Source: CAYWFU01 sp964457585 (GTDB lineage: Bacteria > JACRDZ01). Taken from it: 64,000 nucleotides of DNA. The stretch covers positions 70,772 through 134,771 of the forward strand of contig CAYWFU010000001.1 of the NCBI GenBank assembly GCA_964457585.1. The letters are read 5' to 3'. The notes under the pieces were generated by a model. The model was not told the DNA's origin. It saw nothing but the letters and a program-made list of their open reading frames with translations, and did not search any database. Each line of letters begins with the position of its first letter. Position 1 is the stretch's first letter. The position numbers were made by a program, and so were the translations under genes. This document shows, piece after piece, positions 28,212-38,588 of this stretch.

Positions 28212-28481
28212 ATGTTAATAGATTTAAAATCTGCAGAATATTGCGGTGATTACAAAATAAAACTCACATTTGAAGATGGAAAAAGCGGTATTATGGATTT
28301 TTCGTCATATATTAACAAAAAAGGAATTTTTAAAAAATTTAAGGATATAAATTATTTTAAAAATTTTATCGTAGACCCTGAAGTTAAAACTCTAGTCTGG
28401 GGGAATGAAATAGACATAGCGCCTGAAACACTTTATTGTCAAGCAACACATTCTCAATTTCCAGATTGGATGCAAAAATAA
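28212..28481 (+). CDS. DUF2442 family protein
   Basis: An 89-residue protein with the DUF2442 pattern: YKIKLTFEDGKSGIMDFSSYI followed by FKKFKDINYFKNFIVD and a tail with VWGNEIDIAPETLY. Such proteins are often encoded next to DUF4160 proteins and may be toxin-antitoxin related, but no partner is present here. AGGAGG lies seven bases upstream of the ATG, a strong ribosome site. Confidence 0.8.
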   Translation: MLIDLKSAEYCGDYKIKLTFEDGKSGIMDFSSYINKKGIFKKFKDINYFKNFIVDPEVKTLVWGNEIDIAPETLYCQATHSQFPDWMQK

Positions 28482-28755
28482 ATTGGATGCAAAAATAATA
28501 TGTAGTATGAATAAATTTCGATTAATCTAATATAGAAAACAAATGCTTATTCCGTATTTTTTACTTGCAAAATTTTATAAAATTAATACAAGATATAAAT
28601 AACGCCCAATATAATTATTATATAATTAAATTAGTCTGAATTATGAGGAAAAACAATTGTTATTAAAGATAAAAAATAGTGGACATTAAGCAGTGTAAAA
28701 AATTTAATATATATCTTTATAGTTATGAAACAACTAAAAATAGAGATGAAGAAAT

Positions 28756-31700
28756 ATGGATTATTTATATGAAAATCTTGGCGATGAAAGATTCCAAGAA
28801 TTATGCCAGTGCCTAATTAATAAAGAATTTCCAAATGCACAATCATTTCCCGTAGGACAACCAGATGGTGGAAGAGATTCATTATCTTATATTTTAAATT
28901 CCCATAAAAAAGATTTCATATATTATCAGATAAAATATGTTATAAATCCAAATCAAATACAGGATCCACACAAATAAATAGTTGATACTATTAACGGAGA
29001 AATAGAAAAGATAAAACGTCTTATTCCAAAAGGTGCAAAATCGTATTATTTACTTACAAATGTAAAAGGAACGGCTCATCTTGATGTTGGGTCGATTGAT
29101 AAATTAAACAAAATATTTGAAGATAGTATTCCTATCCCCTCAATGTGTTGGTGGAGAGATGATTTATCAAGAAGATTAGAAGCAAATCATATACTAAAAT
29201 GGTCTTTTCCTGAAATAATAAGTGGTCAGGATATATTAAATTTTGTTATATTTGAAAATCTTAATGAAAATAAAGAAAGACGTGAAAACGTAATTAGGGC
29301 ATATTTGGCTGACCAATATGATTTGGACAAAGAAGTAAAATTTAAGCAAATTAAATTACAAAATCGTTTATTGGATTTATTTATTGATGTCCCTATTCAT
29401 CTTAAAAAATTCAATGAAAAAAATAAATATCTTAAAAAAATACTAAATAAATTTCAACTAAATATTAATCGGAATGATTTCCACTTTATTAGAGAACAAG
29501 AGAATATCGGTGCAGCTTCTTTTTTATTGAATTCGAGAGTGCAACAAGAAATTGAAAAAATTCTTTTAGAGGGTGGACCTGGACAGGGCAAATCTACAAT
29601 TACTCAATATATATGCCAAATCCATAGAATTCGTCTTTTAAATAAAACTGACGATCTGGCTTTAATTCCTGATAATTTGAAAAATATTCCTATTAGATTC
29701 CCTTTAAAAATTGATTTGCGTGATGTAGCTTCATGGGTAGAAAAAAAGAATCCCTATATAGGAATTTTAAGTGACGAATATTTTTCTAAAACATGGGAAA
29801 AATCTTTAGAAGCATTTTTAGTTGCACATATTTGTTATCATTCTAAAATAGATGATTTTATTGTAAGTGATTTTATTGCAATATGTAAATTGAGTTCAAT
29901 TCTGTTTGTTTTTGATGGATTTGATGAAATAGCTAATTTAGAAGTTAGAGAAGAAATAATAGATTTTATTAATAAAGGGATTAATAGGATATCTGGAAAT
30001 TCTAAATCAATACAAGTTTTAATAACTAGTCGACCTGCAGCATTCTCAAACACAATAGGTTTTTCAGTAGATGATTATCCTCATTTTGAATTAACAGATA
30101 TTACACCTGCAATTATAAAAGAATATATTGAAAAATGGATAAAGGCTAGAAAGCTCGGACATAGGGAAGCTAAAGAAATAAGACGATTAGTTGAAGTTAA
30201 ATTAGAAATGCCACATTTAAAGGATTTAGCAAAAAGCCCTATGCAACTTGCGATTCTAATTAGCTTACTCAATATAAGAGGAGAATCATTACCAAATAAA
30301 AGAACAGCATTATACGATAGCTATATCGAATTATTTTTTAATAGAGAATCGGAAAAAAATGTAACAATAAGAGATAAGAGAGATTTAATAATAGACATCC
30401 ATAAATACCTCTATAATGGATCAACTATTTACTGTAGTGAAAGAAAGGGTGTGTGCTTTAGTTTCTAGAGTACAAGGTACTTATGAGTTTGAAGTACAGC
30501 CATTAAGAGAGTACTTCTGTGCGAAATACCTTTATGAGACTTCTCCTTATTCTCCTGCTGGTTTTGTAAAATTTGGAACAAAACCTGAAAGATTTGATGC
30601 AATATCGCGTAATTCTTATTGGCAAAATGTCGTACGTTTTTTTGCAGGATGTTTTGATAAAGGAGAATTACCAATGCTAATCCAAAAACTGAATGACTTA
30701 CAAAATGATGAGCTTCTGAAATATACTAATTACCCTAGAATAATAACTTCACAACTATTATCTGACTGGGTATTTACTCAATATCCAAATTTATTAAAGG
30801 AAGTTGTTAAGATTTTAATTATTGGTAATAGGTTTGATATAATTGAAAAAAATAGTACACTTAAAGAAAAAGTGTTTAATGGTATATTAGACAGTGAAAT
30901 ATTTGTTTCTTTTAATAGAAACATAAAAACGAAATTCTTAAGCATAGTATTATTGAGTTTTTATTTGGATACATCTATATTGTCTTCTGTTTTTGATAAT
31001 GATAATGACAGTAATTCTTTATTGGAATTTATAAATCAACAATTTCCACGGCATAGGTTTCTTCGTGAAAATGAAAAAGAAATGCGTATTCCCGAATTTA
31101 TTATAAGCGATGAAATTGATATTAAAATTAAAAATTATTTTAATTTGATCAAGAATGCTTTAGATACCGAAATATCGAATTGGAAAAAGGATATAGAACC
31201 TTGGGATGTACTTGTAGAAAATGGGAGGTCAATTTTTAATGACAATTGGGGGTTTTATTTAGTTTCCATTATTGCTGCAGGAATAAAAACAAATGATAAA
31301 AAATTTAATGATTATCATGATTTTAACAATTCAAAAATTTCTCTTTGTAAAAGAGTCAGATATGCTCGATTAAAGTCTGGAAATATTAAGTGGTGGCAAA
31401 ATCATATAAAAAATTCAACTCGATTAGATTTTTCACTTTTAGTATTTTTTGCTTGGGCAACTCCTAAAACAATTATCCAATTATTGCCTTTGATATTGCC
31501 AAAAATAGAGTCCTTAAAACCAGAAGAGTTTAAAAAAATAATAAATGGACTTAAGCGAATTTCTCGTGTATCAATTTTCACACCAGTACAACAAAAAAAT
31601 ATAATAAATGAGGTTAAAAAACATAATTTATCTGATTCAATAAAATATATTCTGAGTCTTCGATTTCCCGATATGAATAAACAAAAATTTATTTATGAAT

Positions 31701-31915
31701 ATATAAATAATTATTCCGGTGATCTTGAAGATGTATTAGAGTCGCAATTAGAATTTCTTATTAACCAATTTTTAACATCATCTTCAAAAGATGCTTATCT
31801 CCCAAAGATAAAAAAAATATACTGTAACTTAAAAAGATATAAAAGAAAGCATCATTTCTATGGAAGATATCTACGCGTGGAATTAATCAAAATACCATAT
31901 GAGATTATTGATTAA
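28756..31915 (+). pseudogene. Nuclease-NACHT STAND gene broken by a stop codon and a deletion/frameshift
   Basis: Three pieces read as one gene. Residues 1-73 start a restriction-endonuclease-like (Mrr/PD-(D/E)xK) domain: QPDGGRDSL, then YYQIKY, with D37, Q58 and K60 as likely catalytic residues. A TAA at 28975-28977 interrupts it, but the same frame continues with homologous-looking sequence (YYLLTNVKGTAHLD) to 30468. That section holds NACHT, with Walker A EGGPGQGKST and Walker B LFVFDGFDEIA. Near 30416 the frame shifts and continues with SRVQGTYEFEVQPLREYF to the end; the join looks like a small internal deletion. The intact ancestor would be an Avs/bNACHT-like antiviral STAND nuclease. 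In its present form it is probably inactive. Confidence 0.85.
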
Positions 31916-32000
31916 ATAATGGGTGAAGCAGGAAATTATCAGTAATTAAAAACGGATTGTGACGATGAAGGAATAAGAATTCTTAATAAAGGATGTCAAT

Positions 32001-32732
32001 TTGAAACTATACTATATATTTTTTAGTATTTTAACTGTGAGCTTAATATCATTAATTGGAATACTAAGTATCATTATTAATAAAAAAATAATAGAAAATA
32101 TTCTGGTCTTTCTGGTAAGTTTTTCTGCCGGTTCACTTCTGGGTGATTGTTTTATTCATATTTTGCCTGAAATAGTTAAAACAATAAATTTTGGAAAAAC
32201 AGTCTCGCTTTTGATTTTATCCGGGATATTAGTATTTTTTATTTTAGAAAAATTTATTTATTGGAGACATTGTCATGTCCCAACATCCGAAGGACATCCG
32301 CATCCAATTATTTTTATGAATTTAATTGGCGATGGTCTGCATAATTTTATCGATGGAATGTTTATTGCCGCAAGTTATTTAATAGATATAAATATTGGAA
32401 TTACAACAACTATTGCAGTCATATTTCATGAAATTCCGCAGGAAATCGGAGACTTTGGAGTTTTGCTCTATGGCGGCTTTAGTATATCAAAAGCGCTTTT
32501 ATTTAATCTTTTTTCTTCATTAACTGCTTTTTTAGGGGCTTTACTCGTGCTGTGGTTAGGTAAAACCTATGATAATTTATCTTTTTATCTTTTAGCTTTT
32601 ACTGCTGGAAGTTTCATTTATATTGCAGGTGTAGACCTCCTGCCTGAACTAAAAAAAGAAACAAAATTATCAAAATCTTTTTTGCAATTTGTAGGATTTA
32701 CACTTGGGATGGGAATAATGCTTATGCTATAA
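32001..32732 (+). CDS. ZIP family metal transporter
   Basis: The 243-residue membrane protein has about eight hydrophobic segments and the two ZIP metal-site helices: LIGDGLHNFIDGMFIAAS and VIFHEIPQEIGDFGVLL. A His-rich cytoplasmic loop (RHCHVPTSEGHPHP) precedes the first. ZIP proteins import zinc, iron or related ions. The frame uses a TTG start at 32001 with AAAGGA seven bases upstream; no other start is available. The 3' end overlaps the convergent CapA-M28 gene by six bases. Confidence 0.93.
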   Translation: MKLYYIFFSILTVSLISLIGILSIIINKKIIENILVFLVSFSAGSLLGDCFIHILPEIVKTINFGKTVSLLILSGILVFFILEKFIYWRHCHVPTSEGHPHPIIFMNLIGDGLHNFIDGMFIAASYLIDINIGITTTIAVIFHEIPQEIGDFGVLLYGGFSISKALLFNLFSSLTAFLGALLVLWLGKTYDNLSFYLLAFTAGSFIYIAGVDLLPELKKETKLSKSFLQFVGFTLGMGIMLML

Positions 32733-34607
32733 ATTCAATATCGATGCAATTATAACCTGGCCGGTTATCTCAAGATTTTGAATTTGCAGTTTATCAACAG
32801 TATCTTCACTTGTATGATAATTCGTATCTTTGTACCATTCCAGATAAGCTACAGGAATGCCAAGCATTTCAAAAGCTGAATGATCACTGCCAACACCGGC
32901 ATTGAACGAAAACACCGGATATCCAAGCTGTAATCCTTGAAATTGCATCCATGCGGAAAACCATGCATTCCCTCTCTGCATATTACCAATATAAAAATTT
33001 TTTCCACTGCCAGCCATATCAACTGACATCATGCCAATAATTTTTTTTACTATTTCAGGTTTTAGTTTCCTTACAAAATATCTGGAACCAAATGCATTTG
33101 CAATTGAAAAATTAGCGGTTCCTTCTTCTGCTCCAAAAAATACAAAAATCACATTTTTATCAATCTTTGCATTTTTTAAAATACGCGCTGCTTCAAGTAT
33201 TACTCCGCAGCCGGAAGCATTATCATTAGCACCCGGAGCCTGGGGCACAGAATCGACATGCGCTCCAATTACAATAATATTTGCATCACTGGAAAAATCT
33301 TTTTTGGCAATTATATTATGTGATTTTTTTTGATTCTCGATTTCAAACTCCTGCTCTTCCGGTGCATATCCATAGCTTTCCAATTCTTTTTTTATATATT
33401 TAAATGCAAGGTCTTCTTGTTTACTGCCCTGCGCTCTTGGTCCAATATTAACTGAAAGATGAGTAATATGCGCAATGACTTTTTTAGTGTCATAATTTGA
33501 TAGATAATCCAATAAAGTTTTATTAATATTTACACCTTCATATGGTTTGTTAAGATTTATATATCCAGCATCATCCTTCTCCTGAATTAAAGTATAAAAT
33601 GCTTTAGAATATGATTGTAAATTTTTTATTACTCTTTGTGATTGTTGTCCTTTAAGTATAATAGGTTGAAATTTTACTTTATTATTATTTACATCTAATG
33701 GAATAATAATTACATCTTTAATTTTTTTATTTTCAATTTTAAATTTAAGTATTATTCCCTCTTTCACATTTTGGACTTCACTAAAATATGAACCAAAAGA
33801 AAAAGTGCCAAGGCTATAAGCAATTATTCCGCTATTATATATTTCTATTCCCTGTAAAGTATGCGGATAATGGCCAAGAATAATATCTGCTCCATAATCA
33901 ATCATATTTCTTGCAGTAATTACCTGCTTATTATTTGGGAGATTGGTATAAGGATCCCCCCAATGGACAGAAACCACAAGAATATCAACATCTTTTTTTG
34001 CATTTTCAATATCTGATTTAAAATAATCCATTATAAGCGGCATTACTCCTGGTGAAGTAGAATCAGCATAAAATTCTGGCGGACCTTTATCTGAATAAGA
34101 TAAAAAACCAATGCGTGTATTTTTTATTTTAATAATTTTCAAACTGCGGGCATCCTTTAAATTTTTACCTGCACCAATATATATTAAATTATTATTGTTA
34201 AATAAATTAAAAGTTTCAAGCATGGATTCGTATCCATAATCACCAAAATGATTGCTGGCAAGGGAAATCACATCAAATCCGGCATTTAATAAAGATTTTA
34301 TTGAAACAGGATCGCAAGCATAAAAAGTATTACGTGATTTTAATAATGGCTGACCTTTTTTTGTTGAAAGAGAACTTTTAAGATTGCCGATAAGAATATC
34401 TGTATTTTTTAAAATATACCTTGTGGAATCAAAAATATAATCATACCCTTTTTCTTTTAATAAAGTATCAGCTTCATCACCAGGAAGAATGTCGCCAACA
34501 GCAGTAAGTTCAATATATGAGGTTTGCGAGTATATTGAAATATTTAAATTTAAAAAAATAATTGTTAATAAAAAAAATATTTTTACGGAGAACCTTGTAA
34601 AATTCAT
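32727..34607 (-). CDS. CapA-type metallophosphatase fused to an M28 peptidase
   Basis: A two-domain exported protein of about 626 residues. After a signal peptide (VKIFFLLTIIFLNLNIS), the first half is a PGA_cap/CapA fold: ELTAVGDILPG, ASNHFGDYG, VSVHWGD and LGHYPHTLQG. The second half is an M28 zinc aminopeptidase with all ligands visible: GAHVDSV, GANDNASG, FFGAEEG, SVDMAG and YHTSED. CapA-like proteins act in poly-gamma-glutamate synthesis; M28 enzymes trim peptides. Their fusion is uncommon to my knowledge. I prefer the ATG at 34607 to the upstream in-frame start at 34673 because it begins the signal peptide; no strong ribosome site is visible at either. Confidence 0.85.
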   Translation of the reverse strand: MNFTRFSVKIFFLLTIIFLNLNISIYSQTSYIELTAVGDILPGDEADTLLKEKGYDYIFDSTRYILKNTDILIGNLKSSLSTKKGQPLLKSRNTFYACDPVSIKSLLNAGFDVISLASNHFGDYGYESMLETFNLFNNNNLIYIGAGKNLKDARSLKIIKIKNTRIGFLSYSDKGPPEFYADSTSPGVMPLIMDYFKSDIENAKKDVDILVVSVHWGDPYTNLPNNKQVITARNMIDYGADIILGHYPHTLQGIEIYNSGIIAYSLGTFSFGSYFSEVQNVKEGIILKFKIENKKIKDVIIIPLDVNNNKVKFQPIILKGQQSQRVIKNLQSYSKAFYTLIQEKDDAGYINLNKPYEGVNINKTLLDYLSNYDTKKVIAHITHLSVNIGPRAQGSKQEDLAFKYIKKELESYGYAPEEQEFEIENQKKSHNIIAKKDFSSDANIIVIGAHVDSVPQAPGANDNASGCGVILEAARILKNAKIDKNVIFVFFGAEEGTANFSIANAFGSRYFVRKLKPEIVKKIIGMMSVDMAGSGKNFYIGNMQRGNAWFSAWMQFQGLQLGYPVFSFNAGVGSDHSAFEMLGIPVAYLEWYKDTNYHTSEDTVDKLQIQNLEITGQVIIASILNL

Positions 34608-34713
34608 AATGTAGATACTAACATGCAAGTTATTACTGGTCAAGGGTTTATAAACTATGTTATAATAGACCAATAGAAATAGAGATTAAATTACAGGTTA
34701 AAGGGTATGATAT

Positions 34714-34947
34714 ATGAAAATTGACAAAAGAAATATTGAAATATTAGATGAATTAATGGTTAATGTCTTAAAGAAAAAAACTCCAAGCGAGAGATTGGCT
34801 ATAGGATTCGGTCTTTATCGATCTGCAAAGAAGCAGTTAATATGCTATTTGCGTTCTCTGCATACAAACTGGGATGATAAAAAAATTCAGGATGAAGTAA
34901 TAAGAAGGATTTCTCATGGAAATAGAAGAAATTCAAGGGTTGCTTAA
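34714..34947 (+). CDS. Small helical partner of a nucleotidyltransferase
   Basis: A 77-residue, basic, helical protein (ERLAIGFGLYRSAKKQLICY, then RRISHG) that I recall as a frequent upstream neighbour of stand-alone nucleotidyltransferase-fold genes. It overlaps the next gene by 32 bases, a sign of coupling. No known domain name can be assigned. The pair resembles a two-gene module of toxin-antitoxin type, but this is inference. Confidence 0.6.
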   Translation: MKIDKRNIEILDELMVNVLKKKTPSERLAIGFGLYRSAKKQLICYLRSLHTNWDDKKIQDEVIRRISHGNRRNSRVA

Positions 34948-35488
34948 ATACTTAATTAGTGCCTTTGAAAAACTTGGTATAAAATATTTTGTGACTGGTT
35001 CTATTGCTTCGATGTTTTATGGAGAGCCTCGATTTACTAATGATATCGATGTGGTAGCAGATATAAGAGAAAGTCATATTTCCGGATTGTTGAAATTTTT
35101 TCCTGAAGATAAATTTTATATAAGTGAAGATGCTGTTCGTGATGCGATAAAAAATAAATATCAATTTAATATTATTCATCCAGTATCAGGTTTAAAAGTT
35201 GATATCATGATCAGCAAGAAAAATGATTTTGATAATAGCCGTTTCAGAAGGATAAATAGAATTTCCCCTATGGAAAATACTCAGGCAAATTTTGCATCAC
35301 CGGAAGATGTTATTATTATGAAAATGATCTATTATAAAGAAGGTGAGTCGGAAAAACATCTTCGTGACATAACAAGTATTCTCAAAATATCCGGTGATTT
35401 AATTAAGAGAGAATATATCGAAGATTGGGTTGCCAAATTAGGACTTAATAATATCTGGAAGGCTATTCTTAAGAAGCTAGAAAAATGA
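34916..35488 (+). CDS. Nucleotidyltransferase-fold protein
   Basis: The 190-residue product has the minimal nucleotidyltransferase pattern: GIKYFVTGSIASMFYGEPR with the GS motif, then FTNDIDVVADI with the paired aspartates, and a third acidic site in GLKVDIMIS. The C-terminal part is helical (PEDVIIMKMIYYKEGESEKHL). Related folds occur in AbiEii-type toxins and MNT antitoxins. The ATG has AAGGAT seven bases upstream inside the previous gene. All active-site residues are present, so it should be able to transfer a nucleotide; the target is unknown. Confidence 0.75.
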   Translation: MEIEEIQGLLKYLISAFEKLGIKYFVTGSIASMFYGEPRFTNDIDVVADIRESHISGLLKFFPEDKFYISEDAVRDAIKNKYQFNIIHPVSGLKVDIMISKKNDFDNSRFRRINRISPMENTQANFASPEDVIIMKMIYYKEGESEKHLRDITSILKISGDLIKREYIEDWVAKLGLNNIWKAILKKLEK

Positions 35489-35513
35489 TTTTATTTTTTA
35501 GGAATATAGGCAA

Positions 35514-37019
35514 ATGGATTTCTTAAACAGAATTTTTCTTTTTTTTGCAAGTATTGAAGGTGAACTTTTTTATAATGCTCATTATTTAGTTGCAGTTGTG
35601 ATTGTTTTATACATGCTGACATATGAATACTTAAGCACAAAAAAAAATGAGACATTATATTTGATTATAGCCTTTAGTCTAATGTTTTTCAGACTTATTT
35701 TTCTTCATATGCTGCTGTTAAGAGCGCATTTTTTTGCTGTCACTCACAATAAACCATTTTTTCTTTTTATTGATTACCAATTAAATACATTATCTTTTAT
35801 TTTTCTTGCATGGGCATTTATTTATCCGCAGGCAAAAGAAAAATTATGGTTTCAAAGATATTTTTTTATTAATATTTTTTTGCTAATTCTATACCCGATA
35901 ATGCATTTTTTATGGATAAGCGGTTATTTGTTTAAGGATTTAGGAATTAAATTATTAGGACCTGAAAATAATTTTTATATAATTGATGATTATATTTATA
36001 ATATCTGGCAATTTATTATTATAGTATTTACAATATTTTATCTTCATCTGCGTCCTGGAAAATCACAAAATTTACTTATTAAAACTTTTTTTGGGCTTCT
36101 TTTAACCATTCAACTGGCGCATCTTTTAAATCTGTCGATTGGACAGGGGAAAATAAGTCTTTTAATAAATATTGAACGTGTATTACCTATTCTTGCATCT
36201 TTTTCTCTTGTATTAGCTATTTATCATAATATTCTGTCAAATCTTAACCAGACACAGCAAAAAATTGAACAATTGAATTTAGAGTTAGAAAAAAAAATTG
36301 AAGAACGCACTCAGGAACTGGAAAAAAGGAATAAGGAATTAGCACGCGCTGAACATATGGCAAGTCTGGGAAGAGTTGCCGCAGGATTAGCACATGAAGT
36401 TAAAAATCCGCTTAATTCAATAGAGATTAATCTTGGACTTATTAAAAGATATTTAAGCAAAAGCAATATAAATGAGAAATATGAAATGCTTGATATTTTA
36501 AAACTTATTAATGGAGAATTAAATCGATTAGACTTTTTAATTCAGGAATTTTTAATGTTTGCCAGACCGCAAAAAATAAAATCCGCAGAGCGTGATGTTA
36601 AACAATTTATACAACAGATATTAAATCTTGTTAAAGCTGAATCAATAAAAAAAAATATAAATATTGGGACTGAATTTCCCGATGAGAAAATAACAGCGTC
36701 TTTTGACGAGGCATTAATAAAACAAGTGTTTTTAAATATTATTATCAATGCATTTCAATCAATGGGAAAAGGCGGTAAATTAAATATTACAATTGAAACC
36801 GTTAATAATAATATTTATTTCCATATTTCTGATACAGGTTGCGGTATAAAAAAAGAAATTCTCTCACAAATTTTTGAACCATTTTTTACAACAAAAGATG
36901 ATGGAACCGGATTGGGGCTTTCTATTGCTCAGAGAATAATAGAAGAGCATGGCGGAACAATAAACGTAGAAAGTACTCCTGGAAAAGGGACAGAATTCAT
37001 TATACAGCTTTCTAAATAA
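35514..37019 (+). CDS. Membrane sensor histidine kinase, NtrB-like
   Basis: A 501-residue kinase. The first 240 residues contain about seven hydrophobic helices with no periplasmic domain of note, so it may sense a membrane or intracellular signal. A coiled coil (KIEQLNLELEKKIEERTQEL) leads to the phosphoacceptor His294 in GLAHEVKNPLNS, and the ATPase domain has N-box FLNIIINAFQSMG, HISDTGCGI, FFTTKDDGTGLGLSI. It lies 11 bases before its response regulator. Together they form a sigma-54 type two-component pair. Confidence 0.93.
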   Translation: MDFLNRIFLFFASIEGELFYNAHYLVAVVIVLYMLTYEYLSTKKNETLYLIIAFSLMFFRLIFLHMLLLRAHFFAVTHNKPFFLFIDYQLNTLSFIFLAWAFIYPQAKEKLWFQRYFFINIFLLILYPIMHFLWISGYLFKDLGIKLLGPENNFYIIDDYIYNIWQFIIIVFTIFYLHLRPGKSQNLLIKTFFGLLLTIQLAHLLNLSIGQGKISLLINIERVLPILASFSLVLAIYHNILSNLNQTQQKIEQLNLELEKKIEERTQELEKRNKELARAEHMASLGRVAAGLAHEVKNPLNSIEINLGLIKRYLSKSNINEKYEMLDILKLINGELNRLDFLIQEFLMFARPQKIKSAERDVKQFIQQILNLVKAESIKKNINIGTEFPDEKITASFDEALIKQVFLNIIINAFQSMGKGGKLNITIETVNNNIYFHISDTGCGIKKEILSQIFEPFFTTKDDGTGLGLSIAQRIIEEHGGTINVESTPGKGTEFIIQLSK

Positions 37020-37030
37020 AGGAAATTAAT

Positions 37031-38389
37031 ATGAGCAAAGAAATAATCCTTATTGCTGATGATGAAAAAAATACTAGAAATTCATTAAGCAAAATTTTAT
37101 CTCAGGAAGAATATAATGTAATTCAGGCTGAGAATGCTGATGAAATTATGAAATTGCTTAAAGAAGAATCTGTTAATTTAATTATAACTGATCTGCGTAT
37201 GCCAGGAACAGATGGATTATCAGTATTTCACAGGATTAAAAAAGATTATCCTGATATTGATGTTATTATTATGACTGCATTTGGCACAGTTGAATCTGCT
37301 GTTGAAGCAATGAAGGAAGGAGTGTGTGATTATTTAACCAAACCAATAAATATTGAGGAACTGATTATACTTACCCGTAAAATATTGCAAAATCAAAAAC
37401 TTCGGCAAGAAAATAGATATTTGAGGGAAAGATTAGAAGATAAAAATCAGCTTACAAAGATGATATATCAATGCGAACGAATGAAGGATATTTATAATAT
37501 GGCACAACAGGTCGCATTGACTAAATCAACAGTTTTGCTTCAGGGAGAGAGCGGAACAGGCAAGGAAATTTTAGCCAATGTTATTCATTCTCAGAGCGTA
37601 CGCGAATATCAGCCATATATTAAAGTTAGCTGTACAGCTATTCCTGAAGGTGTATTGGAAAGCGAGCTTTTCGGACATGAGAAAGGCGCTTTTACAGGCG
37701 CTATAGAAAGAAGAAAAGGGCGCTTTGAGCTGGCAGATAATGGGACAATTTTTTTGGATGAAATTGGAGAAATGAGTCTTAATCTGCAATCAAAATTCCT
37801 CAGGATTCTTGAAGAAAAAGAATTTCAGCGTGTAGGCGGAGAAAAGACAATTAAAATTGATGTTCGTGTTATATCTGCTACAAATAAAGATTTGCGAAAA
37901 CTAGTTCTGGATGGAAAATTCCGCGAGGATTTATTTTATAGATTGAATGTCGTAAACATTATCATACCGCCGCTTCGCGAAAGAAAAGAAGATTTACCTC
38001 TTTTGATTCAGCACTTCATACAGATTTTAAGTCATGAAATTAATAGAGAAATTGAAGGCATTTCTCCTGAAGTTATGGAAATATTTTATAATTATGACTG
38101 GCCCGGGAACATTAGAGAACTTAAAAATTGTATAGAAAGCGCAATTGTCAGAAGCAACAAATCAATAATAGAAGTTGATAATCTGCCTACTTATTTAAAA
38201 CAGGAAAAAATCATTACAAGTTTTAATCCGGAACAGCAAAAACCAATTTCTCTGGATGAAGTTGAAAAAAAGACAATACTGCATACTCTAAAATTTGTAA
38301 ATGGCAACAAAACCAAAGCTGCGCTAATTTTAGGAATTGGGTTGAAAACTCTTTATCGTAAATTGGAAAAATATGGGATAGAGGGATAA
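37031..38389 (+). CDS. Sigma-54 dependent response regulator, NtrC family
   Basis: A 452-residue regulator with three domains. The receiver has phosphoacceptor Asp54 in LIITDLRMPGTDG; the AAA+ domain has Walker A GESGTGKE, the sigma-54 contact loop ELFGHEKGAFTGA, and Walker B GTIFLDEIGEM; the C-terminal FIS-type helix-turn-helix reads GNKTKAALILGIGLKTLYRKL. It activates promoters served by sigma-54 RNA polymerase. The targets cannot be seen here. The partner kinase lies immediately upstream. Confidence 0.96.
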   Translation: MSKEIILIADDEKNTRNSLSKILSQEEYNVIQAENADEIMKLLKEESVNLIITDLRMPGTDGLSVFHRIKKDYPDIDVIIMTAFGTVESAVEAMKEGVCDYLTKPINIEELIILTRKILQNQKLRQENRYLRERLEDKNQLTKMIYQCERMKDIYNMAQQVALTKSTVLLQGESGTGKEILANVIHSQSVREYQPYIKVSCTAIPEGVLESELFGHEKGAFTGAIERRKGRFELADNGTIFLDEIGEMSLNLQSKFLRILEEKEFQRVGGEKTIKIDVRVISATNKDLRKLVLDGKFREDLFYRLNVVNIIIPPLRERKEDLPLLIQHFIQILSHEINREIEGISPEVMEIFYNYDWPGNIRELKNCIESAIVRSNKSIIEVDNLPTYLKQEKIITSFNPEQQKPISLDEVEKKTILHTLKFVNGNKTKAALILGIGLKTLYRKLEKYGIEG

Positions 38390-38410
38390 CTGTTAGCCCT
38401 AAAATGAAGA

Positions 38411-38432
38411 ACCTCGCAGCAAGCTGCGAGGT
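38411..38432. terminator. Perfect hairpin after the response regulator
   Basis: ACCTCGCAGC and GCTGCGAGGT are separated by AA, 22 bases after the stop codon. The stem is GC-rich in AT-rich DNA, but it is followed by ATCTTCTGT, not by a T-run, so it may be a dispersed palindrome rather than a standard terminator. Confidence 0.5.
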
Positions 38433-38472
38433 ATCTTCTGTCTCTGATAGGAATTATTTATTATTTATATTT

Positions 38473-38516
38473 GTGCCAATTCATCCCTGCAGTAAACTGC
38501 AGGGATGAATTGGCAC
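38473..38516. repeat. 44-base perfect palindrome with 20-base arms
   Basis: The arms GTGCCAATTCATCCCTGCAG and CTGCAGGGATGAATTGGCAC surround the loop TAAA. A diverged copy of one arm plus loop lies inside the secreted-protein gene at about 15830-15858. It lies just upstream of the truncated MvaI-like fragment. Confidence 0.8.
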
Positions 38517-38588
38517 TTCCAGATAAAAAAATAATCTTCCCAAATTACTTAGAAATATGTATAATCAAACTATGGTCTTTACTATACA

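Noticed and set aside
34621..34713. A promoter (TATAAT at 34661-34666) for the nucleotidyltransferase pair
   Set aside because: No convincing -35 lies at the right distance, and TATAAT is common by chance in such AT-rich DNA.
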